Source: Symbiodinium natans
Taxonomy: Eukaryota; Sar; Dinophyceae; Suessiales; Symbiodiniaceae
Assembly: GCA_905221605.1 (NCBI GenBank)
Contig: CAJNDS010002658.1
Location: 186,001-250,000, forward strand
DNA length: 64,000 nucleotides
Reading direction: 5' to 3'
The notes below the pieces were generated by a model. It ran no database searches. It was given only the letters and a program-made list of their open reading frames with translations, and was not told the origin of the DNA. Position numbers and translations under genes: made by a program. Each line of letters begins with the position of its first letter. Within the stretch, counting starts at the first letter, position 1. Of this stretch, positions 25,782 through 36,633 are shown piece by piece.

Positions 25782-28700
25782 TCATGCGTTTAACGCGTGC
25801 AAGAAAGCGTTCGTCAACTTCTCCGGGTAGTGTTGGGTATTCCTGAGATCGAAGTTGGCGGAATGTGGATGACCATCACCTGGGCACCGAAAGACCGACA
25901 AGCTGCGAGCAACCGACTCCATCGTCGTGATGACACGCCAACGTTTGTAGATCAACTCGCCATCTCGACCACGCATGCCAAGCGAGCAACCGTCAACCAA
26001 CACATCGTGCAACATGTAAGGCCGCGACTGCAGAAAACGGATGGTCTGGTTCCATGACCAGTAAGCACAGGCTCGGGGCCACTCGATCGACCAAGCATGG
26101 ACGTAGTCACACAGCGACATAAAAGCCTTCCACAGCTTCCTGCGTAGCGACCAGTGCCGTGCCAAGCGACCGCGTCTGTAGGCTGGATCACGTGCATGTA
26201 GATGCTGGTACAGGCAACCACCGGTGCACGGAGTACTAGCCCACAAGTAGACGAAACCCCCCCTGCGGATGTGGAGAGTGCAGATCTGTTGAAGCTGCGC
26301 TGTAGTGGCCGGGTCTCCGCCGTCGTCTGCCTCACTGACAGTCAACACACCAACCCAGGAGCACGCTCGCGACGCAGCCAACATGCTCGACATGGGAGGC
26401 GCACAGAACTCAACCACCAACCACTTGGCAAACTCCATCAAACGATACCGATCTGCAAGAGATACATGATCCTTGCCAGCCACAGCAGCACCAAGCAAGC
26501 CAACGAAACACGCCAACTCACCAACGCAAGCTGCAACTGTGACTTCAGACAAACCAAGGCTCAACATGTGTTTCAACGTAGTCCGGGCATCCAACGATTT
26601 TGTGAAGAGATCTGCGACGTTGGAGGCTCCTCGCACTCCGAAGATGAAGAGAAGTCGCTGTCGGAGCTGATCTTGTATAAAGCATGCTCTCAGATCTATA
26701 TGTCTGACACGCCTCAAGCCGTCAGCCCGACTGATGGCGATGGCGGCCTCGGAGTCGCAAAAGAGGTGCGGTGCGCACAACTCCTCCCATCCAAACACGT
26801 GGGAAATTGCTCTTCGGATTGAAAGTGATTCCTTTGCTCCCTCAACCAATCCGTACAACTCCGACTCTGCTGAGCTGAGAGCGACAGCTTGTTGAAGCCG
26901 TGACCACGCTTTCAAGCAGAAACCACCAAGCATGATGCAACCACCGCTCACACTCTTGCGATCAACGCTCCTCTCACTGCCCCATGACGCATCCACGTAG
27001 CAATCCAACCGAAGGCTCCGTTCATCAACTGGATGGACGATTTGTCGAAAATCCTGAACATGCCGGAGATACCGTAATACCATCCGCATCGCACGTTCAT
27101 GCTTCTCACGTGGACTGGCCTGGCCTCGAGCTAGCATGGAAACATAATATGCTAGATCCACGCGCGTCATGGCCAACCATGAAAGGCGTCCCAACGTAGA
27201 GCGATATCGAGCAGCAGCTTCTGAGCTCAACTCCCGCTCCAAGACTTCTTCTTCTCTGTCGTAAAGTTCTCGAAGATTCGGCGGCGTCGGGCAAGACTTC
27301 GGACTCTTCCCAAGTCCAAAACCCTCATAGATCTCCTGGTAGTACTCGCCTGCCATGCCAATCACCAAAGAGTCCTCGCCCTTCTTCCTGGTGATTTGAC
27401 GACCAAGAAACGTGATTTGCTGATCACGATCCAAATCAGCGGTCACCTTGATCTTCACCGCGCTCTTAAGCTTCTCCACCACGTAGTAGATGGCCTCGTC
27501 GCTGTCGCCGCTGATGAGGAGATCGTCTACGTAGCACAACACTGCCACCCTCTGTCCACCGAGAACCACACCTGAGAAGAGGCATGGCTCCGTTTCACAT
27601 GGAGTGAGGTCGCAGAGGCGCTTGAGGAGCTTTGCGAGATGACGAGCCCAGGTCTGGGCCGCGGCTCTCAAACCATAAAGAGCCTTGCGAAGTCGCATGA
27701 ACCCAGGCCTTCCATTGGGACCGGTAACTCCAGCAGGGAGCCGCACCACTACCGTGCCGTCTTCTTCTTCTAACTCTGCGAACAAGAACGCCGTACTGAC
27801 GTCGAGGCCTACGACGTTCTGCCTCTTCGAGCCGGCATAAAAGAGGAAGGTCCTCAATGCCTCGGCTGAGCTGGTCGCCGCAGAAATGCCAAGCTGAGCA
27901 GCCGTTGCTCCCTGGGCGAAATCACGCGCAACAGCCCGACAACGGACCAGTGGTCTTTCTTGGCCGTCAATCCGCTCCAGCTTTGCATTTGACACCCATC
28001 TTGTGGATATCACTTTCTGCTTCGGATCCACATGCCAAATCACATCACCGACTGCAAGGGACTCAAGCGCACTCAACTCACGCAACATGCCTTCGTAGGT
28101 CAGACCAAGGTCCAATGCATGTCCGGTGACATCATCCTTGGAAGATGAGGGCATTTCAACCACAAGAGTCTCACCACCAAGCTTCACTGTCTGTCCTCCG
28201 GGACTGGAATTTGCAACGGCGGCGAAACCCAACGACTCACGGAACAAGACGTTGTTGACCATGGCATCGGACTCTGGTTCTGGCACCCGATCCAGGCTTT
28301 CTGGCTCAACTTCCATGAAGTCAGCCTCTCCTGAAGCTGCAGGTTCAACTCCAACAGAGTCTCCGGGACGAAGTTCACCCTCAAGCACCCCTTCAGGCAA
28401 GAAGGACTCACCGAGGCCTCGCTCTCCCTCATCTTCAGTCGGTTCATAATCCTGCACATCATCAGGCAACTCCAACCCGACGTCAAGCTCACCAAAAGCA
28501 CGCGAACCAAGATCAAGCTCGACTCCTTCGATCTCCAACTCATGCTGGGCATCATCAAGCACAAACTGATTCGGATCAAAAGAGTTCTTCACGTACGCAG
28601 CGTATCTGTCACGACACTTCTGAGTGTGCCACGCCTTGTCCGCTGGAACACCCCTCAATCGACACGCTCGACACCTCGGGGTCCTGCCATTTTCCTCGAC

Positions 28701-31700
28701 CCACGATGCTGGCGGTCCGCGAGTCTCGGTGTTCGGGATTGGAAGATCACGCATGTTCCCTTGATCAACCGCTGGCAAGCCACGCACAACGTCACCAGCA
28801 CGCTCGGGCAACATACGGCAAATACCACGCAAGGCTGACAACTCAAAGGTCATGGGCACCAACATCCTGATTCGGGCTGACCGGGCAATCTTCAACGAAC
28901 CATCCTTCAGTCGGAACTGCACCAGATGACTGCCACCCGCGACTTCAGGGCCTAAGTAGGCAGCCTGTCCATATCTGCCCGTGATGAATTGTCGTAGACT
29001 CGGCGGAGGTGTGGCCAAGATTGACGCTCCCCAGACGTATATCGCCCGAGGCTGCTTCATAGTTCTTAAACTACGTTGTTCAGGAGTCATTGCCGATCCA
29101 GGCTGGATTTGGTAGCGGTTGTGTGCCTGAGCACAGTGAGAGAGAAGAAAGCTAACTCCTCTGCCACAGGGCTCTAGGCCAACTTGCTCCAGTCCGGCGC
29201 ACAACGTGTTCGCGGTTTCCTTTAATGTCCGGATGGCCCTCTCTGCGACTGGGGCGTGCCGACCAACCGGAACATCAGACACCTCAACCGCACCAACGGT
29301 CATGGTATCAGCGAAACCCTGAGCAAGGTTCTTCACCACCCCCTCAAGATCCGACTTCACGCAAACCGACAAGTCACGCGCTTCAACTCCAACCAAGCCA
29401 ACACTGCGTCCCCACGCCGACATCTCTCCAAGCATCACCTCACGCGCTGCTGCTCCACGCGGTCCTGAAACTTCACGGTACATCACTGTTCCGATGGCAA
29501 AACAACCAACAAGCACCAACACCAGGAACCAAATCCCCTTGTAGAAGAACTTGTCGATCTGAACCTCCTTTTGGGCTCCCTCTCCGGAATCCCTCTCGAT
29601 TTTTCTAGCTGGTTCAAGGCCTCTGCCACGCACACAATGCTCACAGCTGGAATTAAAAGGAACATGACTTCGCAACACATGCTCACGGTGAACCTTTCCC
29701 CACAACTCCTGGTGAAGCAACTCCTGATCACCACGTAGCAACCACGCCTGGTCGCCGTCTGGGGCCGGTGCTTTCTCCTGATCAAGCTCACCAACACACA
29801 CATGCTCAACCATGCCACTCATGCCAACCATGCCACTCATGCCAACGTCACAAGCGCAAGCACAACCATCAAGCACATCAAGACTTTTGCTGCTCGCCAT
29901 TGCCTGGGAAGATCCTTTCTGGCTGATTGCACTCAGCGCTTTCGGTCCGTCACCACACTCCATCCACTCGAAGTAGGCGTTCCGGGATTGATCGGTGGTG
30001 GTGGCAACGGCGATGTCTTTGGCGGCGTAGCTGGTGCCCGTGATGCGCTGGCCCTTGGCGATGTCGGATTCCTCGGAGGCGTGGGCAAGCGTCGACGTGG
30101 CGGAACCCGCGGAGGGGTAGGCAACCTTTCCGGGTACCCCGGGGAGTCGGCTTCCTTCCTCGGTGGGCTCGGGGGCTTTGCTTTCTCCTTGATGATCTCG
30201 GAGATGGTCGTCACAGTGTAGGGGGCCTTGCGGTCCAGGCACTGCAAAAAATGCTCCTTGAGGTGCTCCTCCAGCGTTCGCCTCTCTGGGCCCTTCTTCT
30301 CCCTGCGAAAGCGATTCAAATCGGACTTTGCAGCTGACGTCATGCGGCTCTCCTTGAGCTTCTGCTTCTTCACTGCTCTTGAACTTGCACTCCACAACGT
30401 CAACCACGGCTGCTGGCGATCGGAACGAGGCACCAGCTTCACTGGGGTCCTCTTTGTCGACGAAGAGCTCGCTGCCTTTGGCATTCTCTTCACGAGGGGC
30501 TTCTGGGGCATCTTCTTCACCTTGGGCTTCTTTGGCATGGGCTTCTGCAGAGGAACTTTGGCGGGTCCTGGGGTCTCGATCTCGCCCGGCTTCAACACCA
30601 CCTGGGACTCGGCATCCGCGGGCACCAAGAGGATCGCGCCCTCTGTCTCCGTGGATGTAGCTGTGGCCAACCGGGTGCTCTCCTCGAAGTCCTCTTCTCC
30701 CACCGAGATTGAGGCCGCTTGAGTCGCAACGACTCTCCGGACCAGCTTCCCTTTGTCCTTCCCTTCCATGCGCCATTCCACTTCGCTCTCGCTGGAGGAG
30801 GCCATCTTCTCGGGTTGCGGAAGGTCTCGTACCCGAGGGGTCTGCAATCTGCTGCGCTGCGCTCTGTTCTTGAGACACCAAACAGGCCCGTGCCACCGCA
30901 TGACTCTGCAACCAGCAACAGTTGTTGGACCACACAGCCTTAAATTTAAAACCACCAGCTTGCACGTGGAGATGGGGGGCAAAAGAAACTGTCCAATTCC
31001 TATTCAGGAGTCGTCCTAGGCTCAGGAGGTTAAATCGCACAGGTGCAACCAGGGCTTCAAACTCAACAACGATAGGACTGGATCTCTCAACGGCAAAGCA
31101 AACGCGAACCACAGCACTCTTCTGAACCCCTATGGAAGCACCCGTGGCAGTCACACAGTCTCTACCAACGTGCTCACTCAGGCTCAGCACTTGCACATGC
31201 TGCAGTGTCTCCTCGCTGATCAGGTGCGTCGACGCTCCGGAGTCCAGCAACCACCAGTCCATGGCTTCAGAGCTGCTACCATGTGTCACATGTGGGGCTG
31301 CCATGCTCATGTCATGAAAATAAAATTCACTCAATCCATGCTCACCAAGCGTCAACGGGGCCTTCTCAAGCTCAACGGGGGTCTCTAGGCTTCCAAGCTG
31401 CGACGTTCCAAGCTCAACTGGGGCCTTCTCAAGCTCAACGGGGGTCTCTAGGCTTCCAAGCTGCGACGTTCCAAGCTCAACTGGGGCCTTCTCAAGCTCA
31501 ACGGGGGTCTCTAGGCTTCCAAGCTGCGATGTTCCAAGCTCAACTGGGGCCTTCTCGAGCTCAACGGGGGTCTCTAGGCTTCCAAGCTGCGAGGTTCCAA
31601 GCTCAACTGGGGGCTCCGAACTCTCCAACAACCACGACCTTCCAAAGGCTTCCCAATCACCATCGCTCAAGCTCGACTCATTGTCGGAATCTCCCTGAGC

Positions 31701-32462
31701 GATATCAAAGAACTCGCAACCAATTGCCGCTGCAAACACATGCGGGCCCTCCAAAGTCAAAGCCGCCAACTGCGGTTCTAGAAGCGTCGCTGCTGCCGCC
31801 ACACCCTTGGCCGCTTTCTTAGGGCATCGGTTTGAATAGTGCCCCAATTCATTGCAGTTGTAGCACTTCACGTTGGCACGCTTGTCGTGCTTCGGATCAT
31901 TACCAGAGCTACCACCGCTCCCTTTTCCAGGGTCTTGAGGAACGTTTCCCTTTCCACCTTTCTCTCCCTTCTTGTCATGCTTGTCCTTTCCCGAGCGACC
32001 TTTGTCCTTTCCCTTGTCCTTCCCTTTGTCCTTTCCTTTATCTTTCCCCTTGTCCTTCCCCTTGTCCTTCCCCTTTCCATCGCCCTTGAAGTTCAGCGGA
32101 TTCGCTATGTCGTTGTTGTTCCTGCGGTCGCGACCTCGCCCGGAATCGGCGAAGGTAAGGATCTTGATGTGTGCGTCGTAGAACTTGATCGCAGTCTCAA
32201 GCTCACTCATAGAGTCAATCTTAGCATGCAACAAGATGTACCTCTTCACATCCGCATCAAGACCTTTCAACACAATCATGCTCTGATCCGCTTCACTCAA
32301 CGCAAGGTCTGGGAACGCAGCAACAAGTCGCTGCACGCTGCGGAACACTTCCAAAGGACGATCCTTCGTAAAGGCAGGGGGTTGGTATCTCAACATCTCT
32401 TCTCGCAAGGTCGAGGCTTCTATCCTCGAGCAAACCGACAGATCCTGATGCAAGCGCCTCAA
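25782..32462 (-). CDS. Ty1/copia Gag-Pol polyprotein with C-terminal methyltransferase-like domain
   Basis: An open frame of 2226 codons without an internal stop; its first codon is TTG and the true start lies upstream. Order: Gag part; KDKG repeats (about 126-156); zinc knuckle CYNCNELGHYSNRC (about 198-211); 21-residue repeats (about 283-366); aspartic protease LLDSGASTH (about 404); integrase with H/C zinc site (about 925-945) and D,D35E core in QIDKF (about 968), VKSD (about 1037) and VAERAIRTLK (about 1073); reverse transcriptase with LDVSTAFLFA and YVDD (about 1644); RNase H with YVDASWG, AESELYGL and CDSEAAI. The final 210 residues form a methyltransferase-like domain: VVEFCAPPMSS (about 2018), STPCTGG (about 2078) and IEWPRACAYW (about 2128). 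Between protease and integrase is a long charged linker. All core motifs are intact. Confidence 0.9.
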   Translation of the reverse strand: MRRLHQDLSVCSRIEASTLREEMLRYQPPAFTKDRPLEVFRSVQRLVAAFPDLALSEADQSMIVLKGLDADVKRYILLHAKIDSMSELETAIKFYDAHIKILTFADSGRGRDRRNNNDIANPLNFKGDGKGKDKGKDKGKDKGKDKGKDKGKDKGRSGKDKHDKKGEKGGKGNVPQDPGKGSGGSSGNDPKHDKRANVKCYNCNELGHYSNRCPKKAAKGVAAAATLLEPQLAALTLEGPHVFAAAIGCEFFDIAQGDSDNESSLSDGDWEAFGRSWLLESSEPPVELGTSQLGSLETPVELEKAPVELGTSQLGSLETPVELEKAPVELGTSQLGSLETPVELEKAPVELGTSQLGSLETPVELEKAPLTLGEHGLSEFYFHDMSMAAPHVTHGSSSEAMDWWLLDSGASTHLISEETLQHVQVLSLSEHVGRDCVTATGASIGVQKSAVVRVCFAVERSSPIVVEFEALVAPVRFNLLSLGRLLNRNWTVSFAPHLHVQAGGFKFKAVWSNNCCWLQSHAVARACLVSQEQSAAQQIADPSGTRPSATREDGLLQRERSGMAHGREGQREAGPESRCDSSGLNLGGRRGLRGEHPVGHSYIHGDRGRDPLGARGCRVPGGVEAGRDRDPRTRQSSSAEAHAKEAQGEEDAPEAPREENAKGSELFVDKEDPSEAGASFRSPAAVVDVVECKFKSSEEAEAQGEPHDVSCKVRFESLSQGEEGPREANAGGAPQGAFFAVPGPQGPLHCDDHLRDHQGESKAPEPTEEGSRLPGVPGKVAYPSAGSATSTLAHASEESDIAKGQRITGTSYAAKDIAVATTTDQSRNAYFEWMECGDGPKALSAISQKGSSQAMASSKSLDVLDGCACACDVGMSGMVGMSGMVEHVCVGELDQEKAPAPDGDQAWLLRGDQELLHQELWGKVHREHVLRSHVPFNSSCEHCVRGRGLEPARKIERDSGEGAQKEVQIDKFFYKGIWFLVLVLVGCFAIGTVMYREVSGPRGAAAREVMLGEMSAWGRSVGLVGVEARDLSVCVKSDLEGVVKNLAQGFADTMTVGAVEVSDVPVGRHAPVAERAIRTLKETANTLCAGLEQVGLEPCGRGVSFLLSHCAQAHNRYQIQPGSAMTPEQRSLRTMKQPRAIYVWGASILATPPPSLRQFITGRYGQAAYLGPEVAGGSHLVQFRLKDGSLKIARSARIRMLVPMTFELSALRGICRMLPERAGDVVRGLPAVDQGNMRDLPIPNTETRGPPASWVEENGRTPRCRACRLRGVPADKAWHTQKCRDRYAAYVKNSFDPNQFVLDDAQHELEIEGVELDLGSRAFGELDVGLELPDDVQDYEPTEDEGERGLGESFLPEGVLEGELRPGDSVGVEPAASGEADFMEVEPESLDRVPEPESDAMVNNVLFRESLGFAAVANSSPGGQTVKLGGETLVVEMPSSSKDDVTGHALDLGLTYEGMLRELSALESLAVGDVIWHVDPKQKVISTRWVSNAKLERIDGQERPLVRCRAVARDFAQGATAAQLGISAATSSAEALRTFLFYAGSKRQNVVGLDVSTAFLFAELEEEDGTVVVRLPAGVTGPNGRPGFMRLRKALYGLRAAAQTWARHLAKLLKRLCDLTPCETEPCLFSGVVLGGQRVAVLCYVDDLLISGDSDEAIYYVVEKLKSAVKIKVTADLDRDQQITFLGRQITRKKGEDSLVIGMAGEYYQEIYEGFGLGKSPKSCPTPPNLRELYDREEEVLERELSSEAAARYRSTLGRLSWLAMTRVDLAYYVSMLARGQASPREKHERAMRMVLRYLRHVQDFRQIVHPVDERSLRLDCYVDASWGSERSVDRKSVSGGCIMLGGFCLKAWSRLQQAVALSSAESELYGLVEGAKESLSIRRAISHVFGWEELCAPHLFCDSEAAIAISRADGLRRVRHIDLRACFIQDQLRQRLLFIFGVRGASNVADLFTKSLDARTTLKHMLSLGLSEVTVAACVGELACFVGLLGAAVAGKDHVSLADRYRLMEFAKWLVVEFCAPPMSSMLAASRACSWVGVLTVSEADDGGDPATTAQLQQICTLHIRRGGFVYLWASTPCTGGCLYQHLHARDPAYRRGRLARHWSLRRKLWKAFMSLCDYVHAWSIEWPRACAYWSWNQTIRFLQSRPYMLHDVLVDGCSLGMRGRDGELIYKRWRVITTMESVARSLSVFRCPGDGHPHSANFDLRNTQHYPEKLTNAFLHALNA
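31365..31615 (-). repeat. 63-bp tandem repeat inside copia gag-pol
   Basis: Nearly identical 63-base units, almost four copies, encode the 21-residue unit PVELGTSQLGSLETPVELEKA. The unit is itself a doubled PVEL word. They lie between the zinc knuckle and the protease, keep the frame, and differ at only a few bases, so they expanded recently. Confidence 0.85.
31990..32090 (-). repeat. KDKG codon-pair repeat in copia Gag
   Basis: A tandem array of 12-base units (read on + as CCCTTGTCCTTC and variants) encodes KDKG repeated about eight times, a strongly basic/acidic linker before the zinc knuckle. Confidence 0.75.
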
Positions 32463-32545
32463 CGCCTCATAGCCTGCTGGAACACCAAGCTGTTCACGCT
32501 CAACTTGCCTTAAAAGTCAAGCCCACGGGAAAAATTCGCAAAGGA

Positions 32546-33124
32546 CTACCGAAGGTAAAGGAACACTCTGGTACTCCTAATGCTCTCTCCTTTCGCCAAG
32601 TCTTTGTTCAGGATTGGCTTGTCTTTCACGAAACAAGCCTGCACTTCCGACGGTATCCTATCATCAAACAAGGCAATCCATGGCAAAAACACTTCAAGGT
32701 ACTCAACCCATGCTTCGATCTCGCGGCACGCCAACCCTTGTTCATGCGTCCCACCATCCAAACATGGGCAACTTTTGGCACATATAAGTCCACCTTGGGA
32801 TTCCTGATGAGCGCCGTTCCCATCATCAACCTCTTGTCCGGTCCTGGACCGCTGCTGCACCAGCGACATCATTTGAGATGTCTGCTGCTGCTGCGAACTG
32901 TCTGAACCAAAAGCTGAGATCCCAGGGATGCCTGAAGGGCAGAATAGCCCTGACGCCAACTCTTGTTCATGCGTCCACCATCCAACATGCGCAACTTTGG
33001 CATATGAGTCTGCCTCAGGATTCCTGATCGGAGCGCCGTTCCCATCATCAACCTCCATGGCATGGTCCACGCTGTCACTGATGCTATTCAAGCCACCAGC
33101 TTCTTTGCCGGTGCGCTGCTGCAA
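32546..33124 (-). pseudogene. Broken 5' part of copia gag
   Basis: A 192-codon minus frame ends in a TAG at 32546-32548. It has the Gag-like segment WVEYLEVFLPWIALFDDRIPS near its end, and its sense continues, after the TAG and a frame change at about 32510-32525, into the large ORF (LRQVEREQLGVPAGYEALRR). So one nonsense change and one frameshift separate Gag's N-terminus from the rest. Within it a block of about 120 bases is duplicated (32725-32850 and 32955-33070; EVDDGNGA, THEQ-x-LA in both). Confidence 0.55.
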
Positions 33125-33581
33125 GAACGTCTGACCAAGGTTCCATCTCTTCGACTAGAAGCCCGCAGTCGAAGAAGAGCTGTTGGACTGGAAGTTCCAC
33201 TGCCTTGCTGCTGATTATTATGTAGAAGGCCCACAGCATGCAGCCCATAAGGGCAGATGTTTGAGGTGAAGTGGGTCAAGCACAGGTTAGCTTTAAACTC
33301 CATGCAGCAGAGTTGCTTTTTTGGCCTACTAAAGCTGCAGGAAGCTGCACCGTTGCAGAACCTCATTTTTGGCCAACTCCGCCACGGTGCAACTAACGTG
33401 CGACTGCTTTTAAAAAAGCAAGAGCGACAGAAGATGCTTCTTTTTCTAACCACACTCTGGACACGGGTTAACAGCAACAGAAGGAGACATTGTTTCCATA
33501 CGCCAAGACTGATCCAAGGTGCATTCTTATGTTGTCAAGGATAAGAGGAGCTCTTCCGAAAGAACAAAACTTAAAATGTAA
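33125..33581. other. No supported gene; expected place of the copia 5' LTR
   Basis: Sequence upstream of gag on the minus strand. No direct copy of the 3' terminal repeat was found here by eye. Confidence 0.35.
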
Positions 33582-33858
33582 GGTGTAGAAGAACTGTGCG
33601 TCATTCTGTGAGGGTGCGACACGGTGAGTTTTGCAGCTTGCGGTTTTGTGTGCATAGCTTGGAGTCTGCTTAGCTTTTGAAGTTTTCCCAGTAGCCTGAG
33701 AACGTTTTGTCTTAGAGAACCACTCGTTGAGTTTCGCAACTTAAGATTAGTTTTGGAGTTTTTTAAGTCGAAGTTGGAGAGCTGTAATACGTTTTCCACT
33801 TTGACTCAAGAGAGGAGCACTGGTTTAAGTGCTGCCAAGCCAAAACAGAAGTGTTGTC
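33582..33858 (+). repeat. Inverted copy of the copia-side terminal repeat
   Basis: About 277 bases matching the reverse complement of 24992-25303, diverged by substitutions and a gap. The spliced-leader-like word is at 33796-33810 (CCACTTTGACTCAAG, 13 of 15). Confidence 0.6.
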
Positions 33859-35737
33859 GAAGCTTCCTTTCTGGATCATGCAAGCTCTTTGCACCTTTGG
33901 TCTTAATTTGTCTGAATCTCTAAGATTACACTGTAAGACTGCTCACCTCCAGCAACTGGTTCAGTTGCAAGTTTGTTTTGGGTTTGTTGGAGAGATCTTG
34001 TTTAAATTCGAGAAGTGTACCGTTTTTTTCATCTCTTGGCCATTTTTAATCTCTTCTTATATTGGCGAACTGACAATCAGTCGAACGTCCAGCTTGCTTG
34101 CCAATTCCATGCTCAAAAAATGTTTATTGGCAGGTAAGTGACTAGCAGCTTCTGTGTAAACTACTTGGCTAGTGTTGGGCGGAGATCTAGCAGCTAGCTC
34201 TTTCAGAGTCGAGCAGTTCACTGTGTTCTACGGCCTGTAACGCCTTTGGAGTCTTGATAAAGTGCAGGCGCAGCTCTTGTGGACGTTGTGGCACAAGCTG
34301 GCAAGGTAAGTCCACGACTACTGTGCATTTCCATGGGCTGTGCTTCTTCCTCTGCAGAGGGCTCTGCAGCGGATCTGGTCACCAAACAAGCTAGTAGAGT
34401 GGCGGATTTGGCAAAAGAAGACATTGGATCTGGTTTTGGCATTCGGGCATTCCAAAGAAGCAGCATAGCAAGACATGAATGCCCCCGCGGGCTTCTGGCT
34501 GCAGTGCAGCGCGGCATCCACTGCTTGCCGCAGCAGCCACCACCACCACCACCACTTCTACTACTCAGTGTGGAAAGAAGCGCGTTCGTCTCGCGAGGGT
34601 CATTGGCTGGTTGAGTCCAGATCAGGAGTGGCGAAACTGGTGTAATTCCATGTGGACTGTAGCGACTTAGCCAACAAACGGCCATTGCGAAAAGGGCCAA
34701 ATTTATGGTGAATTTGCGAAAAGAAAACCACTTTATGGTCGACTTCGCCCGCAGCATTTCGTAAAGTCCACGATGTGCCAAGATGCCAACTTCATGGTCT
34801 AGTTCCCCTGAGAACGTGAGAAATCGTAAAGTCCAATGTGTTTTAAAAGAAAAATTCTTAAAACCTTTTCTTTCAGATGGCTTTGCAGTGACTGCAGACT
34901 TTGGAGGCTTGTAAGGGGCCCGGCTGGAGAGTTTGGAGGCCCCTGAAGCCATCTGGAGGCTTCTGAGGCTCAGCAAAGACGTGGTTTTGCTGGAGGCTTC
35001 TTGAAGCTTCTGGAGGCTTCCGGCGCCCCAGAAACCATAAAGTTACGACCGGCCATTCAGTGGAGAAGAAACTACTGCAGAATTGCGAGAGTTGAAGTGG
35101 AAACCTTTTTTGTTTAGCCTTTGCTTTTGATGCTGCGCTCCATTGAAGGACGTGTTGCAACTTTATGTTTTGTGTGGGTACGTTATTGAAAAATTGGTAG
35201 AACACAATTTACGCAACGGGTTGAAAGCGATATGTTTACATCATTGTTTTGTTATGTTCTCTATGGAACACAATTCGCAAGGAGGTCCACAGGGAAATGA
35301 TCGCAACCAGGGCGCTTGCTCAGGCTGACACCCGAAGCGCATGATGCAGGCTGCTCACCATGCCAAATTCCCTACGGTCTACGCCCTCTGCGGCTTCTAC
35401 ATTGCGGCGCAGCCACTCCGAATCTTCCAGACCTACGTCCATGACCGCGTGCGATGATGGAAGAATGGCGTGACGTCCCCCATGGACGTGGTGCCTTGGC
35501 AGTTATCAAGACTTCCCACTGCAAGGTCGCAGTTTTACTGTACGCAGATGAGATGGCGCCTACCACTAAGGTCGGGGTGGGGGTCGAATCTGGGTTCAAC
35601 CCAGGTTCGAACTCTTTTTCCTTTTAAATGATTTTCGAACCTTGAAGGGGGCTTAAAGGGGGGGCTTAGAGTCTAAGAGGGGGGCTTGAAGGGGGGCTTA
35701 AAAGGGGCTTAAAGGGGGGGCTTAAAGGGGCTTAAAG
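33859..35737. other. Repeat-rich non-coding stretch
   Basis: The 252-codon minus ORF at 34218-34976 has no recognisable domain and spans dispersed repeat sequence (GGAGGCTTCTGG-type words near 34900-35030), so I do not call it a gene. From 35640 to 35740 a GGGGGGCTTAAA word is repeated. Confidence 0.45.
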
Positions 35738-35788
35738 GGCTACTACTGCTATTACTACTGCCGCTACTTCTACTATTACTACTACTAT

Positions 35789-35835
<47 letters not shown>

Positions 35836-35836
35836 T

Positions 35837-35914
<78 letters not shown>

Positions 35915-35928
35915 GACTAGTAGTCGTC

Positions 35929-35988
<60 letters not shown>

Positions 35989-36061
35989 CTACTACTACTA
36001 GTACTAGTACTAGTACTAGTACTAGTACTAGTACTACTACTACTGCTATTATTATTATTAT

Positions 36062-36120
<59 letters not shown>

Positions 36121-36140
36121 TTACTACTAGTACTAGTGCT
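35738..36140. repeat. (TAC)n/(TAG)n trinucleotide array
   Basis: About 400 bases of TAC units, then TAG units (from about 35915), then ACTAGT words and TAC again. A strand switch occurs at CTACGACTAGTAGTCG, so the array can fold back on itself. Confidence 0.9.
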
Positions 36141-36157
36141 AGCAAGGCCGCGCGCAA

Positions 36158-36228
36158 CTCACACACACACAGACACAGACACAGACACAGACACAGACAC
36201 AGACACAGACACAGACACACACACACCG
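36158..36228. repeat. (ACACAG)n microsatellite
   Basis: About 70 bases of ACACAG units with (AC)n ends. Confidence 0.9.
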
Positions 36229-36633
36229 ACTGGTCCTGCAAGCACGACCTCTCGCCTGGCATTTGGTCTTTGGCGGGGCGCCAGGAGGCGCACGCATTGA
36301 GACCGCATGGCGAGCCAGCGACACCCGCATCGTGTTGAATAGCTGTGCAGTGGATCTTGTCCAGGTCCGACGCATCAGGATGCCGGTGTAGCCTTTCCGA
36401 AAACACATGGGTTTACCGTGCGGAACAGCTGCTGAGCAAAGAACGCCGCGAGCGGTGGGCAGCTGAGCTGACCAGGCTCGGTTTATGATCAAGTGTTGAA
36501 GCTGAGTGTGCATGAAGCATTAGTTCAATATCTAGTGTGCGTGCCGATTTGTCTGGCTCCGACAGGTAATTTTACCTTTATCTGCTGTTTCTTATACCCA
36601 TTAGTTCTTTCATTCATCTAAACATATAAGACG

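Larger units (their letters stand above)
24992..33858 (-). mobile_element. Ty1/copia-type retrotransposon with inverted flanking repeats
   Basis: The coding order on the minus strand is broken gag start (33124-32546), Gag-protease-integrase-reverse transcriptase-RNase H ORF (32462-25782) and a membrane ORF (25705-25268). Integrase before reverse transcriptase defines copia. Related terminal repeats at both sides are in opposite orientation, not direct as intact LTRs would be, so the 5' LTR has been lost, or an inversion or a second insertion has changed the left-hand (5') end. The boundaries given are those of the repeats. Confidence 0.7.

Noticed and set aside
29933-30982. 349-codon minus ORF within the copia polyprotein
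   Set aside because: A different frame of the same strand as the 2226-codon polyprotein, in its charged linker region; no motif.
31365-31615. CRISPR-like regular repeats
   Set aside because: The repeats are contiguous, without unique spacers, and encode a protein repeat in frame.
34218-34976. 252-codon minus ORF
   Set aside because: Crosses dispersed repeat sequence, has no domain and no codon pattern that I can support.
35732-36406. ORF of nearly pure Val/Leu
   Set aside because: Translation of the trinucleotide array only.
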